Assembly (NCBI RefSeq): GCF_022846615.1 | Contig: NZ_AP025637.1 | Location: forward strand, 5,357,001 to 5,421,000 | Source of the DNA: Roseomonas fluvialis | GTDB lineage: Bacteria; Pseudomonadota; Alphaproteobacteria; Acetobacterales; Acetobacteraceae | DNA: 64,000 nucleotides | Reading direction: 5' to 3' | Shown here: piece after piece, positions 35,493 to 44,033 of the stretch | How the letters are laid out: each line of letters opens with the position of its first letter | Numbering within the stretch: the first letter of the stretch is position 1 | The notes under the pieces: model-generated | What the model was told of the DNA's origin: nothing | The model's input: only the letters and a program-made list of their open reading frames with translations | The model's database searches: none | Translations under genes and position numbers: made by a program

Positions 35493-36200
35493 ATGAAGGA
35501 CGAAACACGGGCCCGGCTGGCGGAGGTCTCCACCGCGACGCTCACCACGGTCCTGTTCAAGCGCGGCTTCCGCAACGTGTTCCTGGCGCTGCATCCGGTT
35601 GGGCACGGCGCCCCGAACATGGTCGGCCCGGCCTATACGCTGCGGACCATCCCGGCGCGCGAGGACCTCGATCACCTCGAGGTCTTCAAGGACCCCGAGC
35701 ACCCGCAGCGCAAGGGCGTCGAGGAATGCCCGCCCGGCGCGGTCTTCGTCATCGACAGCCGCGGCGACGCGCGCGCGGCCTCGGCCGGCGGGATCCTCAT
35801 CACCCGACTTCGCGCGCGCGGCGTGGCGGGTGCAGTCACCGATGGTGGCTTCCGCGACAGCCCGGAGATCGGCGCGATGGGCTGGCCGGCCTATCACGCC
35901 ACGCCCTCGGCGCCGACCAACCTCATTCACCACCATTGCGTGGATTTGAACGTGCCGATCGCCTGCGCCGGCGTCGGCGTGCATCCCGGCGACATCATGG
36001 TGGGTGATGGCGAGGGTATCGTCTGCATCCCCGCGCACATCGCCGACGATGTCGCCGCCGAGGCCTTCGAGCAGACGGTCTTTGAGGATTTCGTGCAGGA
36101 ACGCGTCGCCGCCGGCCACACGATCCGCGGGCTGTACCCGATGACGGACGCAGCGAACCGGCCGATCTACGAGGCCTGGCGCAAGGAGCACGGGCGTTGA
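35493..36200 (+). CDS. RraA-like protein (HMG aldolase/oxaloacetate decarboxylase-type fold)
   Basis: A 235-residue protein of the RraA family. The core GVAGAVTDGGFRDSPEI holds the conserved D-G-x-x-R-D, and the later GVGVHPGDIMVGDGEGIVC is the second signature. The fold covers RNase E inhibitor RraA, 4-hydroxy-4-methyl-2-oxoglutarate aldolase and related decarboxylases. With the R-D pair intact and receptor neighbours, an aldolase or decarboxylase is more likely than an RNase regulator. It starts seven bases after the receptor gene. A second RraA-like gene is at 48681-49355. Confidence 0.85.
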   Translation: MKDETRARLAEVSTATLTTVLFKRGFRNVFLALHPVGHGAPNMVGPAYTLRTIPAREDLDHLEVFKDPEHPQRKGVEECPPGAVFVIDSRGDARAASAGGILITRLRARGVAGAVTDGGFRDSPEIGAMGWPAYHATPSAPTNLIHHHCVDLNVPIACAGVGVHPGDIMVGDGEGIVCIPAHIADDVAAEAFEQTVFEDFVQERVAAGHTIRGLYPMTDAANRPIYEAWRKEHGR

Positions 36201-36613
36201 TGCTGCGCCTCGCGGTGATCGGCCTGGCCTTGACCATCGTGGCGCCGGCCAACGGGCAGGAGGAATTGCCCGCCTGCCCCGAGACCATCGCCGTGACCGA
36301 TGCAACCCAGGGCGCCGCCCCCGCCGGCTGGCAGCATTTCCAGCGCGACATGCCGCACCGGCTGATCGACATCCGCTTCTATGCCGGCCCGCCGGCGGAA
36401 GGGCGCTTCGTGGAACCCGTCGCCGGCAGCGGGCGCGGCACGGTGGTCAGCATGCGCTACGGCCTCCCCGCCGTGGAAGGTCCGGTCTGGATGTCCTGCG
36501 TCTATGCGGCCACCGCGCATGTGCTGGTCCGCCAGCTCACCGGCCCCTTCCCGCCGCATGTGCGGGTCAACCACGACCGCGCCGATGGGCGCACCTTCAT
36601 CACCTACAACTGA
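36200..36613 (+). CDS. small secreted protein of unknown function
   Basis: A 137-residue protein with a signal peptide (MLRLAVIGLALTIVAPANGQ) and a mature part of about 117 residues. The two cysteines (ACPETI and MSCVYA) could form a periplasmic disulphide. The arrangement, a CP near the mature N-terminus and a late strand of aromatic and basic residues, faintly resembles STY0301-type small exported proteins, but I do not claim membership. The ATG overlaps the stop of the RraA-like gene (TGATG), so the two are co-translated. Its end overlaps a convergent GNAT gene by 10 bases. Confidence 0.65.
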   Translation: MLRLAVIGLALTIVAPANGQEELPACPETIAVTDATQGAAPAGWQHFQRDMPHRLIDIRFYAGPPAEGRFVEPVAGSGRGTVVSMRYGLPAVEGPVWMSCVYAATAHVLVRQLTGPFPPHVRVNHDRADGRTFITYN

Positions 36614-37059
36614 AGCGTCAGGAAGCGGTTCTCGCTGCTGGCGGCGTAGTCACCGAAGGGGCCGCAGGGCACGAAGCCCTGCGCCAGATACAGCGCCACC
36701 GCCGCCTGGAAATAGGCGCTGGTCCCGGTCTCCAGGCTGACCCGCGTCATGCCGGCCAAGCGCGCCTGGTCGACGATATGGCGCAGCAGCGCGGCCCCCA
36801 CGCCGCGCCGACGTGCGGCCTGGGCGGTGTGCATCGACTTCACCTCGCCATGGTCTGGTGCCATGCGCTTCAACGCGCCGACGCCCAGCAGGTCCTCGCC
36901 CTCCCAGGCACTGAAGAACCGGATCTCCGGCACGCGCAGCCCGGACAGATCCAGCGCGAAGGCGAAGCCTTCCGCCGTCGCCTCCCGCGCCAGGCGCTGG
37001 TGCAGCGCGATCAGCGCCTGCACCCGCGCATCCTCCAGCCCGCCCTCGACGATCCTCAC
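36604..37059 (-). CDS. GNAT-family N-acetyltransferase
   Basis: A 151-residue single-domain GNAT. The acetyl-CoA loop is QAARRRGVGAALLRHIVDQA (R-R-x-G-V/I-G). The beta-bulge strand before it reads GEVKSMHT, and the C-terminal ALYLAQGFVPCGPFGDY carries the Tyr and the 'Y...GF' motif. The architecture is like the PhnO/YiaC-type acetyltransferases of small amines or amino acids; the substrate is unknown. It starts with GTG, overlapping the stop of the small upstream gene by four bases (GTGA). Confidence 0.87.
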   Translation of the reverse strand: MRIVEGGLEDARVQALIALHQRLAREATAEGFAFALDLSGLRVPEIRFFSAWEGEDLLGVGALKRMAPDHGEVKSMHTAQAARRRGVGAALLRHIVDQARLAGMTRVSLETGTSAYFQAAVALYLAQGFVPCGPFGDYAASSENRFLTLQL

Positions 37060-37277
37060 AGATGCCGCCCACGTTCGAGGATCTCGAGCGTGTAGTCGCG
37101 ATAGGTCATGCCCAGTTCCTCGGCGCGCGCGAGGCGCCGCAGCGCGATTTCGCGCGGCGGCGTCTTCCAGGCGCGGCGATGCGCGCGGCGCCAGCAGAAG
37201 GACCGCCAGCCGGCGCCGGCATCCTCGTCATCGAGCGGCGGGCCACCATTGTGGCGGCGTGGGGGTGGCATGGTCAT
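37056..37277 (-). CDS. small conserved-type hypothetical protein
   Basis: A 73-residue basic protein whose sequence, with an RRHNGGPPLDDE start, a W-rich helix (SFCWRRAHRRAWKTPPREIA) and a LGMTYRDYTLEILERGRHL end, looks like a well-formed alphaproteobacterial small protein and not a chance reading frame. Function unknown. It precedes and overlaps the GNAT gene. Its two possible ATGs (37277, 37271) lie close to the palindrome at 37285-37304, which separates it from the divergent XRE regulator; that regulator could control both directions. Confidence 0.7.
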   Translation of the reverse strand: MTMPPPRRHNGGPPLDDEDAGAGWRSFCWRRAHRRAWKTPPREIALRRLARAEELGMTYRDYTLEILERGRHL

Positions 37278-37284
37278 GACCGGA

Positions 37285-37304
37285 GTATCCACTATATTGG
37301 ATAC
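37285..37304. promoter_or_regulatory. perfect palindromic operator/promoter of the XRE-cupin regulator
   Basis: GTATCC and GGATAC flank an AT-rich 8-bp centre (ACTATATT), an island of AT in GC-rich DNA. The repeat ends one base before the regulator's ATG at 37305 and eight bases from the divergent small gene. TATATT could be a -10 element, in which case the regulator mRNA would be leaderless or nearly so. An XRE dimer bound here would block both divergent starts, so autoregulation is the simplest reading. Confidence 0.65.
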
Positions 37305-37889
37305 ATGTCCACCAATGCAGCAGCCCCGCTCGACATGCTCCTCGCCCAGCGCATCCGTCACGAACGCGAGGCCCGCGGCTGGTCGATCGCCGACCTTGCC
37401 GCCGCCTCGGGCGTCTCCCGCGCCATGATCAGCAAGGTCGAGCGCGCGGAAGCGAGCCCTACCGCTGCCCTGTTAGGCCGGCTGTCCGGCGCGCTGCACC
37501 TCACTGTCTCCACCCTGCTGGCCCGTGCCGAGGCCGATGCCGGCCCCTCGCGCATCGCCCGCGCCGATGCCCAGCCGCTCTGGACCGACCCCGACACGGG
37601 TTACCGCCGACGCGCCCTGTCGCCCCCCGGCGCCGAGCCCGAATTGGTCGAGGTCGAACTCCCGCCCGGCACCCGCGTGGCCTATCCAGCGGCCTCCTTC
37701 GCATTCCTGCGCGGCCAAGTGGTCTGGGTGATAGCCGGGCGCCTGGCGGTCGAGGAAGGCGCCGATGAAGCGCTACTGCAGGCGGGCGACAGCCTCGCCT
37801 TCGACCTTGAGGCCCCGAAGGGCCACGCATTCCGCAACCCGTCGCGCGGCAAGCCGTGCCGCTACGTGGTGGCGCTGTCGCGGCGGTAG
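37305..37889 (+). CDS. XRE-family transcriptional regulator with C-terminal cupin
   Basis: A 194-residue regulator. Residues about 14-68 are a Cro/CI-type helix-turn-helix (IRHEREARGWSIADLAAASG, then SRAMISKVERAEASP). The remainder, about residues 85-190, is a cupin barrel (a VELPPGTRVAYP strand, a GDSLAFDLEAPKGHAFRNP metal/ligand loop). This HTH-cupin layout (PuuR/SutR type) usually senses small metabolites and controls an adjacent gene. The perfect palindrome directly before the ATG is a plausible binding site. The neighbouring GNAT/small-protein pair is the obvious divergent target. Confidence 0.9.
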   Translation: MSTNAAAPLDMLLAQRIRHEREARGWSIADLAAASGVSRAMISKVERAEASPTAALLGRLSGALHLTVSTLLARAEADAGPSRIARADAQPLWTDPDTGYRRRALSPPGAEPELVEVELPPGTRVAYPAASFAFLRGQVVWVIAGRLAVEEGADEALLQAGDSLAFDLEAPKGHAFRNPSRGKPCRYVVALSRR

Positions 37890-38082
37890 CGCCGCGACAG
37901 CGCGCCGACACACTCGGTCGGTGGGGTTCGGTCCACCGAAACGCCGGTCCCGCTGCCGCGCGAGCGTGGCACGGTCGGGCAACCTCGGGCCGCCTCTCGC
38001 ACCGCTCGCCCGCGCCGGCAGATCGCGCTTCCACGCCGCAGCCCCGGATGCCACGCTGATGCCAATACTGGGAGGAACAACC

Positions 38083-39057
38083 ATGACCCGCATCCGCCGC
38101 CGCGCCCTCGTGGCCGCGCCGTTCGCCGCACTCGCTGCGCCGCGGACCCTCGAGGCCCAGGGCGCATGGAGCCCCGCGCGCCCGGTCACCATCATCGTCC
38201 CCTTCCCGCCGGGCGGGTCCACCGACGTGACCGCGCGCCTGGTGGCCGAGCGCATGGCCCCGCTGCTCGGCCAGAACGTGGTGATCGACAACAAGCCCGG
38301 CGCACAGACCGTGATCGGCGCCGAGGCCGCCGCGCGCGCCGCGCCCGATGGCCACACGCTGCTGATGTCGTCCGGCACCACGCTGACCATCAACCCGCTG
38401 ATCGGCCGCAACCTACCCTACAAGCCGGAGGATTTCGCGCCCGTCGTGCACGTGGCCACGCTGCCCTTCTGCATCGCGGTGAAGCCTGGCATCCCGGACA
38501 CCATCGCCGGCTTCGTCGCGCATGTGCGCGCCAATCCGGGCAAGGTGACCTGGGGGCATAACGGGCGCGGGTCCTTCAACCACATCGCCGGCGCGCTGAT
38601 CGCCGACCGCATCGGGCTCGACTGGCAGGATGTCGGCTATCGCGGCGATGCGCCGCAGTTGAACGACCTGCTGGCCGGCACGCTCGATTCCATCCTGGTT
38701 GGGGGTGCCACGGGCCTCGCGGCCGCGCGGTCCGGCCGCGCGCGCATCATCGGCTGGACCGGCGAGACGCGCCTGCCCAACCTGCCGGAGCAGCCGACCT
38801 TTGCGGAGTCCTATCCCGGCCTGGTGGCGGTGACCTGGTTCGGGCTGCTGGCGCCCGCGCGCACGCCGCCCGCCGCGATCGCGCGGCTGAACGCCGCCGG
38901 TGCCGCCGCCACCGCCGACGCCACGGTGCAGGAACGCCTGCTGAATGAGGGAATCCTGGCCGCCGGCGGCACGCCCGCCGACTTCCAGGCCTTCCTGTCG
39001 CGCGAGGCGGAGCGATGGGGCCCGCTGCTGCGGCGGCTCGACATTCAGCTGAACTGA
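38083..39057 (+). CDS. TctC/Bug-family solute-binding protein
   Basis: A 324-residue periplasmic receptor. The signal region MTRIRRRALVAAPFAALAAP has a twin-arginine run and an LEA-QG cleavage site. Bug signatures are present: PVTIIVPFPPGGSTDVTARL near residue 35, the family's NKPGA motif (VVIDNKPGAQTVIGAEA) and LPEQPTFAESYPGL in the C-terminal lobe. It binds a carboxylate or related ligand for a tripartite tricarboxylate-type transporter. No TctA/TctB genes are adjacent, so it is an orphan receptor. GGGAGG precedes the ATG. The 193 bp upstream contain no visible gene. Confidence 0.93.
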   Translation: MTRIRRRALVAAPFAALAAPRTLEAQGAWSPARPVTIIVPFPPGGSTDVTARLVAERMAPLLGQNVVIDNKPGAQTVIGAEAAARAAPDGHTLLMSSGTTLTINPLIGRNLPYKPEDFAPVVHVATLPFCIAVKPGIPDTIAGFVAHVRANPGKVTWGHNGRGSFNHIAGALIADRIGLDWQDVGYRGDAPQLNDLLAGTLDSILVGGATGLAAARSGRARIIGWTGETRLPNLPEQPTFAESYPGLVAVTWFGLLAPARTPPAAIARLNAAGAAATADATVQERLLNEGILAAGGTPADFQAFLSREAERWGPLLRRLDIQLN

Positions 39058-39217
39058 CGCGCCGCGGCGCGCACAAAACGGATCCCAGCGCGACCCGCGC
39101 CCAGACTGTCAGCCGCGCCCAGCGGACGAGTGCGGGGCGCGAAGGCAAACGGCCAGGATGGGCCGCGCCCGCCGATTGAGAGCGCTCAAAGACGCCGGCG
39201 CCCGGCGCCTGACTGCG

Positions 39218-39862
39218 TCAAATAGACTCCCGCAGATACCCCAGCACCACCTCCACCACATGCGCTTCCCGCGCCGCCAGCGCTGCCTCGGTGCCCAGGT
39301 CCGCGTCAAAGATGGTGGACAGCGTGTGCCGGTTCGCCACCCAGAAATGTCCGAGCCCAAGCATCGTCACATAGAGCTGCAGCGCATCCACGCCGCGCCG
39401 GAACCGGCCGGCTTGCTCGCCGCGCGTCAGCACCACGCGCAGGCTGTCCAACAGCGGCGAGTACATCGCCGGCACTTCCGCACTTCGCTTCAGATACGCC
39501 GCGCGATGGATGTTCTCCTGGTTCAGCAGTGCCACGAATTCCGGATGCGCCGCGGTGTAGCGCAGGTTGAAGCGCACCAGCCGCGCCATGGCCTCCTCGG
39601 GCGGCAGATGCTCGACCTCGAGCGCGCGCTCCTCCGCGCGCTTGGCGGCATAGGCGTGCTCCAGCACGACCAGCCAAAGCTCCTCCTTCGACCCGAAATG
39701 GGCATAGAGCATGCGCTTGTTGGCACCCGACCGCACGGCGATCTCGTCCACCCGCGCGCCTGCCAGGCCGTGCGCGGCGAATTCCACCAGCGCGGCATCG
39801 AGGATGCGCTGACGCGTCGCCGCGGCGCGGGCCGAGAGCGGCCGCCGCGCCGATCCTTCCAT
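39218..39862 (-). CDS. TetR-family transcriptional regulator
   Basis: A 214-residue regulator. The N-terminal HTH is typical: RQRILDAALVEFAAHGLAG, then RVDEIAVRSGANKRMLYAHF, ending in GSKEELW. The C-terminal ligand domain (about residues 75-210) resembles TetR_C members with a HFWVANRHTL helix. It is translationally coupled (TGATG) to the upstream NAD-epimerase gene on the same strand, suggesting it controls that operon. The ligand is unknown. Confidence 0.92.
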   Translation of the reverse strand: MEGSARRPLSARAAATRQRILDAALVEFAAHGLAGARVDEIAVRSGANKRMLYAHFGSKEELWLVVLEHAYAAKRAEERALEVEHLPPEEAMARLVRFNLRYTAAHPEFVALLNQENIHRAAYLKRSAEVPAMYSPLLDSLRVVLTRGEQAGRFRRGVDALQLYVTMLGLGHFWVANRHTLSTIFDADLGTEAALAAREAHVVEVVLGYLRESI

Positions 39863-40887
39863 CAGAAGCGCCCGTCCCGCACTTCGAATTTGGTCGCCTT
39901 GCCAAGCGACCGGCCGCCCTGCGCGACCCAGCCCGCCACCCAGTCGAGCATCCGTGCCAGCGGCACGCGCGGATAGCCGAACAGCGCGAAGGCGCGCGCG
40001 GCGTTGGACAGCAGTGCGTCCGGCGCCTCGCTACCGTTGAACATCGCGTCGCGCCCCAGCCGCTGCGCGAATGCGCCTGCCACCTGCCGCACGCTCACCG
40101 TCTCCGGTCCCGTCACATTCAGGATCGGGCAGTCCGTCGACGCATGACGCAGCGCGCGCAGCGTCCAGGCATTCGCATCGCCCTGCCAGATCACGTTGGC
40201 ATGGCCCATCGTCACCGGCACCGGCACGCCGTCGCGGACCTTGCAGGCGATGTCGTGCAGCACGCCATAGCGCAGGTCGATCGCGTAGTTCAGCCGGATG
40301 CCGAAGCACGGCGTGCCGCGCGAGGCCGCAGCGTGCTGGAATACCCTTTCGCGCCCCAGGCAGGATGCCGCGTAGTCGCCGATCGGCGAGGGCGGCGTGT
40401 CCTCGGTGGCGCCGCCCGAGCCCACGGGCACCAGCGGCAGCACGTTGCCCGTGGAAAAGAACACGATTCGCGAGGCAGCCCAGCGTTCCGCCACCATCGC
40501 CGGCAGCAGCACGTTCATCGCCCAGGTCAGTGCCTCGTTGCCCGTGCTGCCGAATTTGCGCGCCGCCATGAACACGACATTGGGCGCATCGGGCAGCGCC
40601 GCCAGCGCCGCGCGGTCGGTGAGGTCGGCGGCCAGGCATTCGATGCCCCAGGATTTCATGCGCGCGCGCAGCCCTTCCTCGGACCAGCGCGCCACCGCGA
40701 TGACGCGCCGCGACGGGTCGGCGCGCTTCGCCAGGCGGCACAGCGTCGGCCCCATCTTGCCCGCCGCTCCCAGCACCAGGATGTCCCCGGGCACGGCAGC
40801 GAGGTCCGTCACCAGCGCGGGATCGGGGCGCGACAGCACCTCCTCCAGCGAATCCTCGTCGGCGATGGTGGTGGGCCAATCCTGCAC
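39862..40887 (-). CDS. NAD(P)-dependent epimerase/dehydratase-type oxidoreductase
   Basis: A 341-residue short-chain (extended SDR) protein. The Rossmann loop is ILVLGAAGKMGPTLCRLA near residues 36-53, with G-x-x-G-x-x-G. The catalytic region reads STGNVLP at the serine strand and then GDYAASCLGRERVF, where the usual YxxxK is replaced by Y-A-A-S-C and no lysine is at +4. The catalytic tyrosine is thus present but the lysine is missing, so the enzyme may be atypical or a binding protein. It heads the operon with the TetR gene. Confidence 0.82.
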   Translation of the reverse strand: MQDWPTTIADEDSLEEVLSRPDPALVTDLAAVPGDILVLGAAGKMGPTLCRLAKRADPSRRVIAVARWSEEGLRARMKSWGIECLAADLTDRAALAALPDAPNVVFMAARKFGSTGNEALTWAMNVLLPAMVAERWAASRIVFFSTGNVLPLVPVGSGGATEDTPPSPIGDYAASCLGRERVFQHAAASRGTPCFGIRLNYAIDLRYGVLHDIACKVRDGVPVPVTMGHANVIWQGDANAWTLRALRHASTDCPILNVTGPETVSVRQVAGAFAQRLGRDAMFNGSEAPDALLSNAARAFALFGYPRVPLARMLDWVAGWVAQGGRSLGKATKFEVRDGRF

Positions 40888-40968
40888 GGCGTTTCCTCCC
40901 CGCGCGCATCCTCGCGCTGGGGCGGGGGGCTGTCCATCAGTGGCGCGCCTGCCGGCGCGACGCGGGCG

Positions 40969-42288
40969 CTACTGCGCCTGTGCCGTTGCTTCCTGCGCGG
41001 CGCGCGGCAGCAGAACGAAGACCTCCGCCTCGTCGCGCATGCGCCCGGCGCGTTCGCCGGCCTCCGGCCCCCAGCCCTGGAAGAAGTCGGTGCGCGCAGG
41101 GCCGCGGATCGCCCCGCCGGTATCCTGCGCCACCACCAGGCGCCCCACCGGCGGCGTGTCGCGCCGCGCCAGCGGGTCCTTCACCATCACCCACATCGGT
41201 GCGCCGAGTGGGATGAAGGCGCGGTCTACTGCAACGCTGCGCTGCGGCGTCAGCGGCACGCCCATGGCGCCGATCGGCCCCTGCTCCAGCGTCAGCCCCT
41301 CGACGCGCCGGAAGAACACGTAGGACGGGTTGCCGCGCAGCAGCTCGGTCGCGCGCTCATGCCCGGCGTTCGCGAGCCAGGCGCGGATCGCCTGCATCGA
41401 CATCTGCTCGCGCGGGATCTCTCCCCGTTCGATCAGCAGCCGGCCGATCGCGACATAGCCGCGCCCGTTGTGGCCGGCGTAGCCGACGCGCACCACCTCG
41501 CCGTCCGGCAGCACCACGCGCCCGGACCCCTGGATGTGCAGGAAGAAGGCGTCCGCCGGGTCGTCCACCCAGACCAGTTCGAGCCCTCGGCCTGCCAGTG
41601 CGCCGGTGTCGATTGCGGCGCGGTCGTGGAAGGGCTCCATTCGGCCCTCGACCATCATGCCGAAGCGGCGGCGCAGCGGGTTGCCGGGCACGGGTTGTTC
41701 GACCAGCTCGGGCGGGCGGCTGTGCAGCGGAGTGCGGAACACCTCGCTGGGTTCGACGGCGCCGCGCAGGATGGGTTCGTAGTAGCCGGTCATGATGCCC
41801 GTACCGGCGGCGAAGGGTTCGAAATGCGCTTCCAGGAACTGCCGCACCGCCTGGTGGCGTTCCGCCAGCCAGGCGGCCACGCGGCGATCATGGGCGCGGC
41901 CGGACCCCGCGCGCGGCGGGCGCGGCAAGGCCCGTTCGAGCGCCCGCAACTCGAGGCACAGTCCCTGCCACGACGCCGCCGTGCCGGCCCGCAGCGCCGC
42001 ATCGGCCTGTCCGCCCAGCACGAAGTCCGGGCGCATCGGCCGCAGTGCCGCACAGCTTGCCTGCAGCGCGGGCAGCGCATCGTGGTGCGTGTCGGCCGCC
42101 CAGCCGGGCAGGTCCTCGAAGGTGATGCGCCGCAGAAGGGGCGGGGGCTGCGGCTCCTCGGCCGGGCGCGCCTCGGGTTCGGCCGTGGCGCCGCCGTGCT
42201 GGGCCGGCGCGCCCGTGGCGGCCAGCATGCCAAGCAACAGGATGGCCGCGGCGTTGATGCCGTGGCCGGGCGATCCCACCCTGATCAT
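40969..42288 (-). CDS. mltA: membrane-bound lytic murein transglycosylase A (MltA) with 3D domain
   Basis: A 439-residue periplasmic cell-wall enzyme. After an N-terminal secretion segment (INAAAILLLGMLAATGAPAQ) comes the MltA barrel with MTGYYEPILRGA near residue 170 and the FFLHIQGSGRV catalytic region. The C-terminal 3D domain ends in VVAQDTGGAIRGPARTDFF, which carries the catalytic aspartate. It cleaves peptidoglycan glycan strands with formation of 1,6-anhydromuramic acid. It lies next to the Tim44-like gene, an order commonly seen in alphaproteobacteria. No lipobox is clear, so it may be soluble in the periplasm. Confidence 0.94.
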   Translation of the reverse strand: MIRVGSPGHGINAAAILLLGMLAATGAPAQHGGATAEPEARPAEEPQPPPLLRRITFEDLPGWAADTHHDALPALQASCAALRPMRPDFVLGGQADAALRAGTAASWQGLCLELRALERALPRPPRAGSGRAHDRRVAAWLAERHQAVRQFLEAHFEPFAAGTGIMTGYYEPILRGAVEPSEVFRTPLHSRPPELVEQPVPGNPLRRRFGMMVEGRMEPFHDRAAIDTGALAGRGLELVWVDDPADAFFLHIQGSGRVVLPDGEVVRVGYAGHNGRGYVAIGRLLIERGEIPREQMSMQAIRAWLANAGHERATELLRGNPSYVFFRRVEGLTLEQGPIGAMGVPLTPQRSVAVDRAFIPLGAPMWVMVKDPLARRDTPPVGRLVVAQDTGGAIRGPARTDFFQGWGPEAGERAGRMRDEAEVFVLLPRAAQEATAQAQ

Positions 42289-42368
42289 GCGCCGATGCTA
42301 CTCCAGCCCGGCCGGCGCCGCGACTCTCCGGGGGCTGGTGGATTGTCGCGGACGCCCCGGTCCGGGGC

Positions 42369-43022
42369 TTAGGCGGACCGGGTTCCCACCAGCTTCCAGG
42401 TGGGATCGGAGCCCGCAACGTCGCGCTGGAAGGTCCAGAGGTCGATGATCTCGGTCACAGCCTCGGCCCCCGCGGTGATCGACCCGTCGCGCGCGATGGT
42501 CAGGTTCACCTGGTCGGAGACGATGCGCACCGTGATGTCCGCGATGCTGCCGCGCAGTTCCGCTTCTTCGATCGCCATGTCCTGGATCGACCGCAGTTCC
42601 GTGCGCTGCGTCTCGCCGGCCGCCTCGCGCTGCGTGATGGCGCCTTCGAAGCCGCCATAGGCCTCGTCGGAGAGGAGGTTGCGCAGCGTCTCGCGGTCGC
42701 CGGCGGCGAAGGCCGTCACGATCATGCGGAAGGCGCCCTCGGCGCCCCCCAGGAAGGCGGCGGGGTCGAAGGCCGGGTCGACGCCACGGATACGCATCAG
42801 CGCCTGGCCCACCGGGCTGCGCTGGTCCGGCAGGCCACGGCGTGCGGCGCCCGCCGGGGTGGGAAGGGGCACGACGTCGGCCTCGCGCGGCTGGGGCGCA
42901 GGCACGGCCTCGGGCGGGCGCTCGAATCCGGTCCGGCGGCCGAGCACGCTGCGCAGGCGCAGCACCAGGAAGGCTGCAACCATCGCAAACAGGATCAGGT
43001 CGATCGGCAAGCCGCCAGTCAT
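42369..43022 (-). CDS. Tim44/TimA-family adaptor-like membrane protein
   Basis: A 217-residue protein. A single N-terminal membrane segment (IDLILFAMVAAFLVLRLRSV) is followed by a Pro-rich linker and a Tim44-like domain (about residues 75-215) with DPAAFLGGAEGAFRMIVTAF and a terminal IIDLWTFQRDV segment. The domain is related to the mitochondrial Tim44 C-terminal domain. In alphaproteobacteria it is thought to sit on the inner membrane as a scaffold or transport adaptor. It is upstream of mltA on the same strand. Confidence 0.88.
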   Translation of the reverse strand: MTGGLPIDLILFAMVAAFLVLRLRSVLGRRTGFERPPEAVPAPQPREADVVPLPTPAGAARRGLPDQRSPVGQALMRIRGVDPAFDPAAFLGGAEGAFRMIVTAFAAGDRETLRNLLSDEAYGGFEGAITQREAAGETQRTELRSIQDMAIEEAELRGSIADITVRIVSDQVNLTIARDGSITAGAEAVTEIIDLWTFQRDVAGSDPTWKLVGTRSA

Positions 43023-43196
43023 GGGACACTCCTCGCAGCCATGTCACTTAGGGCGCAGTTGCCCCGGCCGCAACATGGCAGCCCGCACGATTGCCCGGGA
43101 AAAGCACGAAGCGTGCCGCGCCGGTGCCGCCGCCGAGGTTGCGGCGCGCCGCCGCGCCCGCTACCCGGATGGCGGCCTTTCCGGGACGCCCGCCGC

Positions 43197-43754
43197 ATGA
43201 TCCTGCTCCGCCACGGACAGAGCGAGTTCAACCTGCTGTTCACCCAGACCCGGAAGGACCCGGGCATCGTCGACCCGGTGCTGACACCGCTTGGCCACGA
43301 GCAGGCGGCCGAGGCGGCGAAGATGCTCGCGACCGAGGATATCCGCCGCATCCTGGTCTCCCCCTATCGACGCGCGATCCAGACCGCGCTGCCCGCGGCG
43401 CGGCGTCTGGGCCTGAAGCTTACCGTGACCCCGCTGGTGCGCGAGCGCTATGCCTTCACCTGCGACATTGGCAGCCCGGCCACCGAACTGCGCATGACCT
43501 TCCCCGATGTCGACCTCGCGCACATCGACGAGGTCTGGTGGCCCCCGCAGGAGGAACCGGCCGACCAGGTCGAGGCCCGCGCCGCGCTGTTCCGCGCCGA
43601 GATGGCGGCGCTGGACGACTGGGCGCATACGCTGGTCGTCACGCATTGGGGCTTCGTGATGGCGCTGACGGGACTGAGCGTGGCGAACGGCCAGATCCTG
43701 CGGGTGGACCCGACCGAGCCCGCGCCGGCCCTGGTGCCCTGGAAACATCACTGA
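43197..43754 (+). CDS. histidine phosphatase family protein
   Basis: A 185-residue member of the phosphoglycerate mutase-like phosphatases. The RHG motif is at the start (ILLRHGQSEFN, catalytic His near residue 6). The second histidine lies in VVTHWGFVMAL, and arginines for phosphate binding are in VSPYRRAIQTA. The substrate could be a phosphohistidine, sugar phosphate or nucleotide. The start at 43197 gives the usual short lead to RHG; a longer reading from 43041 is not supported. Downstream is a 279-bp gap before the convergent gene. Confidence 0.88.
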   Translation: MILLRHGQSEFNLLFTQTRKDPGIVDPVLTPLGHEQAAEAAKMLATEDIRRILVSPYRRAIQTALPAARRLGLKLTVTPLVRERYAFTCDIGSPATELRMTFPDVDLAHIDEVWWPPQEEPADQVEARAALFRAEMAALDDWAHTLVVTHWGFVMALTGLSVANGQILRVDPTEPAPALVPWKHH

Positions 43755-43770
43755 TTTTCGGGGCCCTCAG

Positions 43771-43798
43771 GCGCCGGGCGCCGGGCGCCGGGCGCCGG
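43771..43798. repeat. four tandem 7-bp units (GCGCCGG) in the 43755-44033 gap
   Basis: GCGCCGG occurs four times in direct succession just downstream of the histidine phosphatase stop. The remaining gap to 44033 holds no convincing gene. It contains a GCCGGAGGC/GCCTTCGGC near-palindrome around 43930-43947, which could fold as a hairpin between the convergent genes. No U-run follows, so terminator function is uncertain. Confidence 0.6.
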
Positions 43799-44033
43799 CA
43801 TGCGCCGGCTTGGCTTTCGCGCCGTGCACCGGTGCCCTGGGCGCCGATGATGGGTGGGGCGCGGTCGCGCTGTGCGCTCCCGGATCGCTGCGCGATCCCC
43901 TCTGCCTGGACCCTCAGGCGCGTCGTGCCGGAGGCACGCCTTCGGCGTAACGCGCCGGCCTGCCTTGCGCGCCCGGATCTCGATGCGATCCATCTTGATG
44001 GCCCTCGGGCGCCGTGCGGCGCGACTGCGCGCG

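Noticed and set aside
35493-36200. RNase E inhibitor RraA as a functional call
   Set aside because: The family also includes aldolases and decarboxylases, and the neighbours are metabolic.
43755-44033. A small gene in the gap after the histidine phosphatase
   Set aside because: Open frames exist but have no start with a ribosome-binding site and no recognisable sequence; the region is repeats and hairpins.
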